From Bosea sp. BIWAKO-01 (GTDB lineage: Bacteria; Pseudomonadota; Alphaproteobacteria; Rhizobiales; Beijerinckiaceae), in contig NZ_BCQA01000002.1 of the NCBI RefSeq assembly GCF_001748145.1, positions 303,501 through 367,500 on the forward strand: DNA of 64,000 nt, in the 5' to 3' direction. The notes beneath the pieces were generated by a model. It worked only from the letters and a program-made list of their open reading frames with translations. It made no database searches and was not told the DNA's origin. This document shows positions 43,835-52,257 of the stretch, piece by piece (the stretch's first letter is position 1; each line of letters begins with the position of its first letter). Position numbers and translations under genes: made by a program.

Positions 43835-43857
43835 AATTTTCAAAATTATGAAAAATT
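43835..43857. promoter_or_regulatory. AT-rich inverted repeat, probable XRE-cupin operator 1
   Basis: AATTTTCA and TGAAAAATT flank a short spacer, forming an imperfect inverted repeat between the regulator stop (43,866) and the first permease start (43,728). The half-site resembles that at 44,588-44,610. Confidence 0.6.
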
Positions 43858-43865
43858 GCGCCGAC

Positions 43866-44489
43866 TCAGATGTCGGCATTTACCCAGAAGACCGAGGCGG
43901 GGCGCGCGGTGACATTCGCGAAATGGTGCGGCTTGGAGCTGGCGAAGGCAAAGCAGTCGCCCTCGTTCAGGCTATAGGTCTCGCCCTCGATCTGCAGTTC
44001 AAGGGAGCCCGATAGAAGGAAGCCGATCTCCTCGCCCTTGTGTGAATAGGGCTGGGCCCCCGAGCTGCACCCGGGCTGGATGACCATGAAGAAGCCCCTG
44101 AGCCTTTCGCTCGCGGCGGGGGAGGCGATGTCCTTGCGGATGCCGTCGATATCGAGCAGCCGCGAGCGCTGGCCGGATCGCACGATATACTGGCTTTCGG
44201 CGCTTTTTGGTCCGCTTTGTGAAGGATCGATCAGCCAGGCCGGCATCACGCCCAGCGCATTCGCGACCGTGTAGACCGTCCGGACCGTCGGCGAAACCAG
44301 GCCGCGTTCGAGCTGTGAAAGGGTCCCGATCGAGACGCCTGTTGCCTTCGAGAGCTCTGTCAGCGTCATGCGCGCTTTCGAGCGCAGGTCGCGGATGCGC
44401 TGCCCCAGCTTCTGCGTCTCGTCGTCGAGGTCGCTTGTGCCTGGCGCTGCGCGCGAGGCGCTATCGTCGACGATCTTGATCTGCGGCAT
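43866..44489 (-). CDS. XRE-family regulator with cupin domain (PuuR-like)
   Basis: A 207-residue regulator with an N-terminal helix-turn-helix (GQRIRDLRSKARMTLTELSKATGVSIGTLSQLERG, residues about 29-63) and a C-terminal cupin (about 120-205, with PYSHKGEEIGFLLSGSLEL and YSLNEGDCFAFASSKPHHF) that likely senses a small ligand. This architecture is that of PuuR, the repressor of putrescine degradation. It lies between the transporter/oxidase unit and the divergent aldehyde dehydrogenase, with palindromes on both sides. Confidence 0.9.
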   Translation of the reverse strand: MPQIKIVDDSASRAAPGTSDLDDETQKLGQRIRDLRSKARMTLTELSKATGVSIGTLSQLERGLVSPTVRTVYTVANALGVMPAWLIDPSQSGPKSAESQYIVRSGQRSRLLDIDGIRKDIASPAASERLRGFFMVIQPGCSSGAQPYSHKGEEIGFLLSGSLELQIEGETYSLNEGDCFAFASSKPHHFANVTARPASVFWVNADI

Positions 44490-44587
44490 CGAGGGGCTGC
44501 GTCCCTTGCTTGCCCGCCAATGCTCACATCGCGGCGGCGGGTTCCAACACGCTATACGGATAAGGGCATATCATGAAGATGCCAAAC

Positions 44588-44610
44588 AAATTTTCAGAAA
44601 ACGAAAATTT
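44588..44610. promoter_or_regulatory. AT-rich inverted repeat, probable XRE-cupin operator 2
   Basis: AAATTTTC at 44588-44595 and GAAAATTT at 44603-44610 form a perfect 8-bp inverted repeat with a 7-base spacer, 82 bp before the aldehyde dehydrogenase start and 99 bp before the regulator start. Confidence 0.65.
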
Positions 44611-44691
44611 CGTGCTAGAGGGTGCCGCCGAAACGTCTTATCGTCGCGCTCTGCCGGCTGAGTGGCCGGGCCCCTTCCGGAAAGATTGTTC

Positions 44692-46179
44692 ATGTCCGCT
44701 TCAATCGACTGGCACGCCCGTGCTGCCGCGCTTTCCCTCAATGGCCAGGCCTTCATCGGTGGTCGCTATGTGCCGTCCCTCTCCGGTTCCACCTTCGCGT
44801 GCACCAATCCCGCAACGGGGAGGGTATTGACCGCAATCGCCGCCTGCGAGGCGGAGGACGTCGATCGCGCAGTTGCCATCGCACGCAAGGTTTTCGATTC
44901 CGGCGTCTGGTCGCGGATGGCGCCACGTGAGCGCAAGACGCGGCTTGCCGCCTTCGCCGACCTGATCGCGTCCCATACCGAGGAACTCGCCCTCCTCGAG
45001 ACCCTCGACATGGGCAAGCCGATCCGAGACAGCCTGGCCGTCGACCTGCCGCTGTCGGCGCAGTGCATCCGCTGGTACGCAGAGGCGATCGACAAGATCT
45101 ATGACGAGATTGCACCCACCGCACCGACCGCTGTGTCGCTGATCAGGCGCGAGCCGCTCGGCGTGGTGGCTGCGGTCGTGCCGTGGAATTTCCCGCTGCT
45201 GATGGCGGCCTGGAAGATCGGCCCGATTCTGGCGGCGGGCAATTCCCTCGTCCTCAAGCCGGCCGAGCAGTCCTCGCTGACGGCCATCAAGCTCGCGGAG
45301 CTGGCGACGCAGGCTGGCATCCCCGACGGCGTCTTCAATGTCCTGCCCGGGCTGGGCGAGAAGGCGGGCCGGGCGCTCGGTCTGCATATGGATGTCGATG
45401 CGGTCGCCTTTACGGGCTCGACCGAAGTCGGAAAATACTTCCTGCAGTATTCCGGCCAGTCCAACATGAAGCGCGTCGGGCTCGAATGCGGCGGCAAGAG
45501 CCCCAACATCATCCTGGCCGATGCGCCCGATCTCGATGCCGCCGCGACCGCCGCCGCCTGGGGCATCTTCTATAACCAGGGTGAGGTCTGCAATGCCGGC
45601 TCCCGCCTAATCATCGAGCAGAGCGTCAAGGAACAGGTCGTCGAGAAGGTCATGGCGGTCGGCGCGGCCATCAAGGTCGGTGACCCGCTCGATCCGGCGA
45701 CGGAGATGGGGGCGATGGTCGATGCCGGCCAGACCGACCGCGTCTTGGCCTATATCGAGAAGGGCAAGGCCGAGGGCGCCAGGTTGCGGCTGGGCGGCAA
45801 GCGGATCGCCAGCGAGGGCTGCTTCATCGAGGCGACCCTGTTCGACGAGGTGACCAGCGGCATGACGATCGCCCAGGAGGAGATCTTCGGCCCGGTGCTC
45901 GCCACGATCGCCGCCAAGGATATCGACGAAGCCGTGGCGATCGGCAACGACACCATCTACGGGCTGGCGGCGGCTGTCTGGACGCGCGACATCAACAAGG
46001 CCTTCAAGGCGTCCTCGGCGCTGCGCGCGGGTGTGGTCTGGGTGAACTGCTTCGATCACGGCGACATCTCGTCTCCGTTCGGCGGCTTCAAGCAGTCTGG
46101 TTTCGGCCGCGACAAGTCTCTCCACGCGCTCGAAAAATACACAGAACTGAAGGCCACCTGGATCCACCTCGGCAATTGA
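44692..46179 (+). CDS. Aldehyde dehydrogenase, PuuC-like
   Basis: A 495-residue NAD(P)-dependent aldehyde dehydrogenase that oxidises an amino- or hydroxy-aldehyde to the acid. The cofactor region VPWNFPLLMAAWK, GSTEVGKYF, the general base Glu265 in LECGGKSPN and nucleophile Cys300 in NQGEVCNAG are intact. The ending SLHALEKYTELKATWIHL closely resembles PuuC. The ATG at 44692 gives normal length. It is divergent from the regulator and probably co-transcribed with the DapA-family gene 31 bp downstream. Confidence 0.92.
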   Translation: MSASIDWHARAAALSLNGQAFIGGRYVPSLSGSTFACTNPATGRVLTAIAACEAEDVDRAVAIARKVFDSGVWSRMAPRERKTRLAAFADLIASHTEELALLETLDMGKPIRDSLAVDLPLSAQCIRWYAEAIDKIYDEIAPTAPTAVSLIRREPLGVVAAVVPWNFPLLMAAWKIGPILAAGNSLVLKPAEQSSLTAIKLAELATQAGIPDGVFNVLPGLGEKAGRALGLHMDVDAVAFTGSTEVGKYFLQYSGQSNMKRVGLECGGKSPNIILADAPDLDAAATAAAWGIFYNQGEVCNAGSRLIIEQSVKEQVVEKVMAVGAAIKVGDPLDPATEMGAMVDAGQTDRVLAYIEKGKAEGARLRLGGKRIASEGCFIEATLFDEVTSGMTIAQEEIFGPVLATIAAKDIDEAVAIGNDTIYGLAAAVWTRDINKAFKASSALRAGVVWVNCFDHGDISSPFGGFKQSGFGRDKSLHALEKYTELKATWIHLGN

Positions 46180-46210
46180 GGTTCCGGCAACCGAGAACGA
46201 CAGCGAGTGC

Positions 46211-47122
46211 ATGATGGCTGATCTGATGTTCCGCGGTCTCATCCCCGCTTTTCCCACGCCTCTCAAACCCGACGGCTCGGTCGACGAGGCTGGCCTGGAG
46301 CGCATCGTTGCCTACCAGATCGAAAAAGGCGCATCCGGACTGGTGCCGCTCGGCGGCACCGGGGAGGCGACCGCGCTGACCGCCGCCGCGCGCAAGCACG
46401 TGCTGGAAATCACGGTCTCCGTGGCAGCGAAGCGCGTCCCGGTGATTGCCGGAGTGCTCGATCCGGGGTTTGGCGGCGCGCTCGATACCGGCCAGCTTTA
46501 CCGCGCGGCTGGCGCCGACGGGCTCATGGTCATTCCGCCCTATTACACGCGGTGTGATCAGGAGGGCGTCCTGCGGTATTTCCGGGCGCTGGCGCCTGAA
46601 CTCAAGCTGCCGATCATCTTTTACGACAACCCCTATCGGGCCCATGTCGTCACCGCCCCGGCGACCATCGCGCGGATGGAAGAGGAGCGCCTTATCGTCG
46701 GCATGAAGGCCTCCAACACCGACCTCTACCATCTCGACCAGCTATCCCGGCTCGTCAGCGACGATTTCTGCCTGCTCAGCGGCCAGGACACGCTCTTCGT
46801 CCAGCAGGTCATCCTCGGGGCCAAGGGCGGCATCCTGACATCCGCGTCGCTGCTCCCGGACTACTGGGCAAACGTCCAGCGGCTGGCCGAGAGCGGGCGC
46901 ACCGCCGAGGCTCTTGTCGCGCAGGGGAAGCTCAACCCGCTGATGGATGCCTTGTTCTCCGAGCAGTTTCCAGAGGGTGTCCGCCGGGCCTTCGCTCTGC
47001 TCGGCCTGCCGATCGGTGCGTCCCTGCCACCCATCGGAAGCTTTTCGCCAGCCGCGGAAGAGCGGCTTCGGAAGGCGCTCGATACGCTGATCGCGACAGG
47101 GGCGCTGCAGTTGGTTCGGTGA
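46211..47122 (+). CDS. DapA-family aldolase/dehydratase
   Basis: A 303-residue class I aldolase-fold protein of the dihydrodipicolinate synthase/N-acetylneuraminate lyase family. The GGTGEAT motif (about 48-54), the Tyr in IFYDNPY (about 139) and the Schiff-base Lys166 in VGMKASN are present. It follows the aldehyde dehydrogenase. Such enzymes make or break pyruvate-type aldol bonds or dehydrate 2-keto-3-deoxy acids. No lysine-biosynthesis context is present, so a catabolic lyase role on a 2-oxo acid made by the neighbouring oxidases is inferred. Confidence 0.88.
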   Translation: MMADLMFRGLIPAFPTPLKPDGSVDEAGLERIVAYQIEKGASGLVPLGGTGEATALTAAARKHVLEITVSVAAKRVPVIAGVLDPGFGGALDTGQLYRAAGADGLMVIPPYYTRCDQEGVLRYFRALAPELKLPIIFYDNPYRAHVVTAPATIARMEEERLIVGMKASNTDLYHLDQLSRLVSDDFCLLSGQDTLFVQQVILGAKGGILTSASLLPDYWANVQRLAESGRTAEALVAQGKLNPLMDALFSEQFPEGVRRAFALLGLPIGASLPPIGSFSPAAEERLRKALDTLIATGALQLVR

Positions 47123-47285
47123 GCCAGCTGTTTCGACGGCCGTCGCAAGCCCGGTGAAGCGCGTACAAAGAGGTTGCACGCTTTCGGCGCTCATATGGGG
47201 GCGGCTTCTGGTTCAGCCGTGATCCTGTCTCCGTTTCAGTGAACGTCGGCTTGGGGGCGGGAGCCCGGCTTCTGTTTGCAGAAAT

Positions 47286-47486
47286 CGTTCACGACATTCA
47301 CAGAACTGAAGGTCACGACCGCGATCTCCATGCGCTTCATCGCCATGGCATTCTGGACGAATTGTCGCATGTGAACGCGTCCGCTTTCGGGAAACTCGCC
47401 AATGTCGGCTGATGGCGCATTTCGTCCGAACGAGCGATGGGTGTGTGTGACCCTCCTGCGACGTTCGGAACGTCTGCTAGTGGGCA
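47286..47486. repeat. Dispersed repeat, long copy 5
   Basis: It matches copy 2 over about 200 bp (GTTCACGACATTCACAGAAC, CATGGCATTCTGGACGAATT, GTGAACGCGTCCGCTTTCGG, CCAATGTCGGCTGATGGCGC), but after that point reads CGTCCGAACGAGCGATGGG, as in copy 4. It is not coding. Confidence 0.8.
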
Positions 47487-47620
47487 CGGCCTGGCGACCT
47501 TCCGCGAGCCAGGAAGGGCGGTCGTGGGCGGGTAAGCGTTAGCTTCTATCCACTAGACGCCGGGCCAATCTCTAGTAGCGTCAGTAGTTGCGAACCTTGC
47601 CCCGAAAAGAGGAGTCCGCC

Positions 47621-47842
47621 ATGCGTCTCCAGGCGTTTGCTCTCGCATCTTTGGCTATCTTCGCATCGCCTACGGACGCCAGGGAGAGCGGCGCGAAGGG
47701 CGATAGCGTTCGCGAGGCGTGTCGCGAGGAAGCCCGCAAGGCCACCAAGCCAGGACACACAGCTCGGGTCGATCGGGAGCAAATCAAAGAAATGCGCCGC
47801 GAGTACAGGCGCAATTGCATCCGTAGATTCAAGGCAAGCTAA
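47621..47842 (+). CDS. Small secreted basic protein, 73 aa
   Basis: A signal peptide (MRLQAFALASLAIFASPTDA) is followed by a basic, charged mature part with two Cys (REACREEARK, YRRNCIRRF), suggesting export to the periplasm and perhaps one disulfide. GAGGAGTCCGCC precedes the ATG at 47621. Similar PsiF-like small exported proteins are common in rhizobia, but no function can be given. Confidence 0.6.
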   Translation: MRLQAFALASLAIFASPTDARESGAKGDSVREACREEARKATKPGHTARVDREQIKEMRREYRRNCIRRFKAS

Positions 47843-47849
47843 CCATCCG

Positions 47850-48092
47850 ATGATACAATTGGACGAGCGCACTGCGTCAATCCGTGAGGTCGTAGATGCG
47901 GAAGCCTACACGCACATTCAGATCGTCTGCTGCGAGGCTGTGCTGAAACCGGTTCACGATCTGCCTGAGTGGGCTCGTGAAAAGTCGCTTGTGAAGCTCG
48001 CCGGCTCGTTCCGTTGCTCGCGCTGCGGTAAGCTTGCCTCACCCGGCCGCGTTGCCTTCTGGAAACACGGCCGCAAGCGCCTGGCGGTGTAA
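47850..48092 (+). CDS. Small protein with zinc-ribbon-like motif, 80 aa
   Basis: The ATG at 47850 opens a frame with EAYTHIQIVCCEAVLKPVHD and a C-terminal FRCSRCGKLASP, where CSRCGK together with the upstream CC pair could bind zinc. It lies 8 nt after the small secreted protein gene in a different frame. I do not recognise a family. The regular composition and position support a real small gene. Confidence 0.5.
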   Translation: MIQLDERTASIREVVDAEAYTHIQIVCCEAVLKPVHDLPEWAREKSLVKLAGSFRCSRCGKLASPGRVAFWKHGRKRLAV

Positions 48093-48312
48093 AGGGCGAG
48101 CGCTGGGAACGTTTCCTGCGAGCCGGCGTTTTCCGCGCGTGGTGGGGTTTATGCTGTGTGCGCGCGAATCACGCATCAGCGCCCATGGGAATCCCAAGCA
48201 GTCCACGGCTCCTAGCGTGCGAGATCGAGCTCTCGGGCGCACGGCCGAACAGGGACAGGTTGAAAACGCGAGCTCCCCTCACACCTTCACACTCATCTTC
48301 GGAATCAATTCC

Positions 48313-48356
48313 CCCCTCACAGTCTTACGGGTTCCAACTGTGAGGACGGTGAGGGG
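48313..48356 (+). other. Competing inverted repeats upstream of sdaA
   Basis: CCTCACAGT at 48315-48323 pairs with ACTGTGAGG at 48337-48345, while CCCCTCAC at 48313-48320 can instead pair with GTGAGGGG at 48349-48356. Another CCCCTCAC stands at 48275-48282. The two stems share the 5' arm and exclude each other. The function, if any, is unknown; it is about 255 bp before the sdaA start. Confidence 0.4.
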
Positions 48357-48611
48357 ATGCACCTAGCAGCTCGCAATTCGACAAGAGCCGGTCACGACTA
48401 ACTCGCCGCGGCGGGATATGACGTCAAGCGCTCCGCCCGCCCAGACATTCCCTTTCGCCGCCCTTCACGCGATCGGAATCAGCGATGGTCTGTGCTCCGG
48501 CGGGGCCGACCCGCAGCGCGACGGAATGGCGATCTCCGTCTGAGATTTGACTACGGTCGCAGGTCGCCTATCGCATGGAGGCCCGGGATCGCGCTCGGCG
48601 GGAGGCGAATG

Positions 48612-49991
48612 ATGTTCCTGAGTGTTTTCGACGTCTTCAAGATCGGCATCGGCCCGTCATCGTCGCATACGATGGGGCCGATGACGGCCGCCGGGCAATT
48701 CCTGGATGTCCTGCGTCGATATCCAGCTCGCGATGACGTATCGGCAGTCGGCGCCACGCTCTACGGCTCGCTCGCCTTCACCGGAAAGGGCCACGCCACC
48801 GATCGCGCCGTGGCGCTCGGGCTGCTCGGCTGGACGCCGGCCGAACTCAATCCGGACGAGGCGGAACGCCAGCTCGACGCGCTCGGGACAACGCATCTCC
48901 TGCGCCTCGACGGACTGCCACCGCTCGCCTTCGACCCAGCCGTCGACATCATCTTCGATTACGGGCCGCCTCTGCCCGGACATGCCAATGGGCTTGTCTT
49001 CTGCGCGCGTGATTCTGCCGGGGCTGAGCTGCTGTCCGAAACCTATTATTCGATCGGCGGCGGCTTCGTGGTGACGGCGCAGGAGCGCGAGGCCCCGCCG
49101 GCCGCCGCCGCCACGCCCTCCTGGCCCTATCCGTTCGCGAATGCGGCGACGATGCTGCGCATGGCGCGCGAGAGCGGGCTCTCGATCGCGCAGATGAAGC
49201 GCGCCAACGAGATCCATCTCCAGGCGCCGGACGAGGTCGAGCGCGGTCTCGCCCGCCTCTGGTCGGTGATGAACGGCTGCATCGAGCGGGGCCTGAGCCA
49301 GGAAGGCGAATTGCCGGGCGGGCTGCGCGTGCGCCGCCGGGCCGCCAAGATCCATCGGCAGCTGGAGGCCGAGCGGCAGAGCAACCGCGCCCAGCCGCAC
49401 GCGTCGACGGATTGGCTCAGCGTCTATGCCATGGCCGTGAACGAGGAGAACGCGGCCGGCGGCCGGGTGGTGACCTCGCCGACCAATGGGGCTGCCGGCG
49501 TCGTGCCCGCGGTGCTACGGTATTATCTCGATCACTGCGTCGGTGCCGAGCGGGAGAGGATCGCCGATTTCCTGTTGACGGCCGCGGCGATCGGCGGGCT
49601 GATCAAGCACAACGCCTCGATCTCTGGCGCCGAGGCCGGCTGCCAGGGCGAGGTCGGCTCTGCCGCGGCGATGGCGGCGGCAGGCTTGTGCGCGGTGCTG
49701 GGCGGATCGCCCGAGCAGGTCGAGAACGCCGCGGAGATCGCCCTCGAACACCATCTCGGCATGACCTGCGATCCCGCGGCGGGGCTGGTCCAGGTCCCGT
49801 GCATCGAGCGCAACGGCATCGGCGCGATCAAGGCTGTCGCCGCGGCCTCGCTCGCCTTACGCGGCGACGGCTCGCATTTCATGCCCCTCGACAACTGCAT
49901 CGAGGCGATGCGCCAGACCGGCGAAGCCATGAACGAGCGCTTCAAGGAAACCAGCCTCGGCGGCCTGGCCGTCAACCTGCCGGAATGCTGA
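48612..49991 (+). CDS. sdaA: L-serine ammonia-lyase
   Basis: A 459-residue iron-sulfur serine dehydratase that converts L-serine to pyruvate and ammonia. The N-terminal domain starts [24 protein letters not shown], and the catalytic part has [31 protein letters not shown] and [19 protein letters not shown], carrying the three Cys that hold the [4Fe-4S] cluster. GGGAGGCGA precedes the ATG pair at 48609/48612. It stands alone, and the scpB tail repeat follows 45 bp after its stop. Confidence 0.97.
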   Translation: MFLSVFDVFKIGIGPSSSHTMGPMTAAGQFLDVLRRYPARDDVSAVGATLYGSLAFTGKGHATDRAVALGLLGWTPAELNPDEAERQLDALGTTHLLRLDGLPPLAFDPAVDIIFDYGPPLPGHANGLVFCARDSAGAELLSETYYSIGGGFVVTAQEREAPPAAAATPSWPYPFANAATMLRMARESGLSIAQMKRANEIHLQAPDEVERGLARLWSVMNGCIERGLSQEGELPGGLRVRRRAAKIHRQLEAERQSNRAQPHASTDWLSVYAMAVNEENAAGGRVVTSPTNGAAGVVPAVLRYYLDHCVGAERERIADFLLTAAAIGGLIKHNASISGAEAGCQGEVGSAAAMAAAGLCAVLGGSPEQVENAAEIALEHHLGMTCDPAAGLVQVPCIERNGIGAIKAVAAASLALRGDGSHFMPLDNCIEAMRQTGEAMNERFKETSLGGLAVNLPEC

Positions 49992-50035
49992 GGCCCGCAT
50001 CTATTCACCTACACGCCCGGCGAACAGTCGATGTT

Positions 50036-50172
50036 CTGATCTCGAAAAGCTCGAGGATGCCGGCCTGCTGTCGAAGGACACGCTCCTGGCGGATGAGCTT
50101 CCGCTTGGCGTCGGCGACGAGCGCGAACGCGACGGCCTCGCCAATAATGATCTGGACGCGACGGGGAACTGA
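50036..50172 (+). pseudogene. scpB 3'-end remnant, copy B
   Basis: It encodes LEKLEDAGLLSKDTLLADEL and then the identical tail GLANNDLDATGN followed by a stop, matching the last about 45 codons of scpB (859-997). The DNA identity continues to GAGCCTCGGCTCT beyond the stop. There is no start codon or upstream scpB sequence; the break is at about 50,036, right after sdaA. Confidence 0.85.
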
Positions 50173-50233
50173 GCCTCGGCTCTAATCATTATTGTTAAGC
50201 TGTTTCGACGAGGTCTCAACCCATGGTGAAGAG

Positions 50234-50443
50234 TCACTCCGCGCGAAGATTCTCGGCTGACGCTTTCCCCGACCGCCTGTCCGGGACAAGCTCGTAGGAA
50301 ATCTTTTGCCCGTCGCGCAGCTCGCGCATGCCCGCCCGTTCGACCGCGCTGATATGAACGAAGGCATCCTGCCCGCCATCATCCGGCGTGATGAAACCAA
50401 AACCCTTGGTCGAATTAAACCACTTCACTGTTCCTGTCGCCAT
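50234..50443 (-). CDS. Cold-shock protein
   Basis: A 69-residue CspA-type single-stranded nucleic-acid-binding protein with RNP1 KGFGFI and RNP2 AFVHIS, starting [12 protein letters not shown] and ending ENLRAE. The ATG at 50443 has AAAGGTGGCTT upstream. It is probably an RNA chaperone. Its C-terminal 50 codons match the csp remnant at 1,062-1,213, and it sits next to an scpB tail in the same relative order. Confidence 0.93.
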   Translation of the reverse strand: MATGTVKWFNSTKGFGFITPDDGGQDAFVHISAVERAGMRELRDGQKISYELVPDRRSGKASAENLRAE

Positions 50444-50990
50444 AAGCCACCTTTCGATCAATCGACGAGCCAGCATCGCACGGCGGTCAAATTGGGCAAG
50501 CCGAAGTTTTGGCGTCATGCCGCAGGCCAAGGCGATTGGCATTTTCTTGTTGGAACAGCGCGTCTCTCGATTATCGGTAGACTGGATTGAGCCTATAGGG
50601 TCGGCAGCCGTCGCCACAGAGTGACGCAACTGGTTAATCACCTTGTCGCCCCGTCGTTGCGAGACACCCCGACGGGGCGGAATCTTTATTGGTTTTGGCC
50701 GAGCTGACAGGTCTGTCGTTCCCAGGCGCTGATCTGAGCGGTTCACGTCGCCCAAGACATCGCCATATGGTCAGCCAACCGTCCGGAATGGCGCCGGACC
50801 GCCCAGGCTGGCCTATCTCGCCGCGGGGACAGGCTTCTATTATCAGCGTCACCGAGCCACCAGGTTCGCTCATGCGAAGATCGCGACGGCCGAAGCCATG
50901 GCCCGACACCGCAACCACAGCACCTGATATCAAGCGCCAGGTGGCCAAGACTACATGGCTGGCGAGACGCTCAGCCGCGCTCGCCGACGG
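50444..50990. other. Region without a supported gene
   Basis: The 547 bases upstream of csp and before the EamA gene end contain the csp promoter and 5' leader on the minus strand. I see no coding sequence or clear repeat in the remainder. Confidence 0.45.
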
Positions 50991-51947
50991 CTACCTGGCC
51001 CGGAGGCGTTCCCGGTGGGCCGTGTAGAGTCCGCTCGCCGCGATCACCGCTCCTCCGAGGAAGGTCAGGGCCTCGGGGACGGCCCCGAAGATGGCGAAGG
51101 AGAGCAGGGCGGCGGAGGCGAGCTGCACGTATGAGAACGGGGCGAGCGTCGATGCGGGCGCCTTCTTGAAGGCGAGGATGACCAGCCAGTGACCGATGGT
51201 CGAGAACAAGCCCATGGCCACGCCGATCCCGATCTCCCGCAGTGTCAAAGGGTGCCAGGAGAAGGCCACGCCCACGGACAGCACCGCAAAGCCGATTAGC
51301 GCGGACCAGGCCATCGTCACCTCCGAGCGCTCTGCATGCATCTTCCGCGTCACGATCGCGGCCACCGCCCAGCACATGGCGGCTCCCATCGGAAGAAGAG
51401 CCGCCAAGCTGAACCCAGCCGTGCCCGGTCGCACGACGATGAGCACGCCGGCAAAGCCGACTGCTGCCGCTGCCCAGCGGCGAAGGCCCACCTTCTCACC
51501 GAGCAACGGGATGGACAGGGCCGTGATGAAGATGGGCGATATGAAATTGATGGCGGTTGCCTCAGCAACGGGAAGCCGCGTGAGCCCTAAAATAAAGAGC
51601 ATCGCAGAGCCAGCCACTGCGAGGCCACGTAGGACCTGCATGCCGGGCGAGGCGGCTACGAGGGCGCGCCTGCCGCTCATAGCGAACGCGGTCGGCACAA
51701 CCAGGATGACGAATACGAGATAGCGCAACCACGCGACCTGTACGCCCGGAAGGTTTGCCGTCAGGAGCTTCGCCGAGACATCTCCAGCGGCGAAGAACAA
51801 TGTGCTCGCAAGGATCAGACCTATAGCGAGGAAGGCGTTGTCGACGGGTAAGGAAATACCGGCGGGACGGCTAGGGAGCTTCCTAGAGACGTCAGAGGAA
51901 TAGGCATCGCAATCGGCCGCGGTGGCAGATGCAGGCGGGGGTGACAT
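50991..51947 (-). CDS. EamA/DMT-family transporter
   Basis: A membrane protein of about 318 residues with about ten hydrophobic helices in two repeated EamA halves (LILASTLFFAAGDVSAKLL, and AALLPMGAAMCWAVAAIVTRK). Members export or exchange amino acids, purines or other metabolites by secondary transport. The ATG at 51947 (MSPPPAS) gives an N-terminus with a polar stretch; a later start is possible. It is monocistronic. Confidence 0.88.
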   Translation of the reverse strand: MSPPPASATAADCDAYSSDVSRKLPSRPAGISLPVDNAFLAIGLILASTLFFAAGDVSAKLLTANLPGVQVAWLRYLVFVILVVPTAFAMSGRRALVAASPGMQVLRGLAVAGSAMLFILGLTRLPVAEATAINFISPIFITALSIPLLGEKVGLRRWAAAAVGFAGVLIVVRPGTAGFSLAALLPMGAAMCWAVAAIVTRKMHAERSEVTMAWSALIGFAVLSVGVAFSWHPLTLREIGIGVAMGLFSTIGHWLVILAFKKAPASTLAPFSYVQLASAALLSFAIFGAVPEALTFLGGAVIAASGLYTAHRERLRAR

Positions 51948-52257
51948 ATCAATCCGATCGGGAAAATTCGATCTGGCGGCGCGCCATATCCTTGATTCAA
52001 GCAAGCTGCATGATCGTGATCAAACTATGAATTCGCCGCGGAATCGCCGAGCGGAGAAGCCCTAGCCGCCATGTGAAATTTGCATGCGATGTGGTCCTCT
52101 GTTGTCGCGGCGCCGGAACGGCCTCGGCTCCGAGCCGATATCGTGTGGGCGGTTCCGGATCGCGCAACGGCATGGCGCCCAGTGGTTTGCACAGAACCTT
52201 GCGTGTTTGGCTGACACAATCCGTTAATGTCAGCCGGCTCCCCGACGGAATGCATCC
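51948..52257. other. Divergent promoter region
   Basis: About 310 bases separate the EamA gene and the RecD2-like gene. No gene or repeat is recognised; it should contain both promoters. Confidence 0.4.

Noticed and set aside
49412..50185. Second plus-strand frame within sdaA
   Set aside because: Shadow of sdaA; the sequence has no protein-like features.
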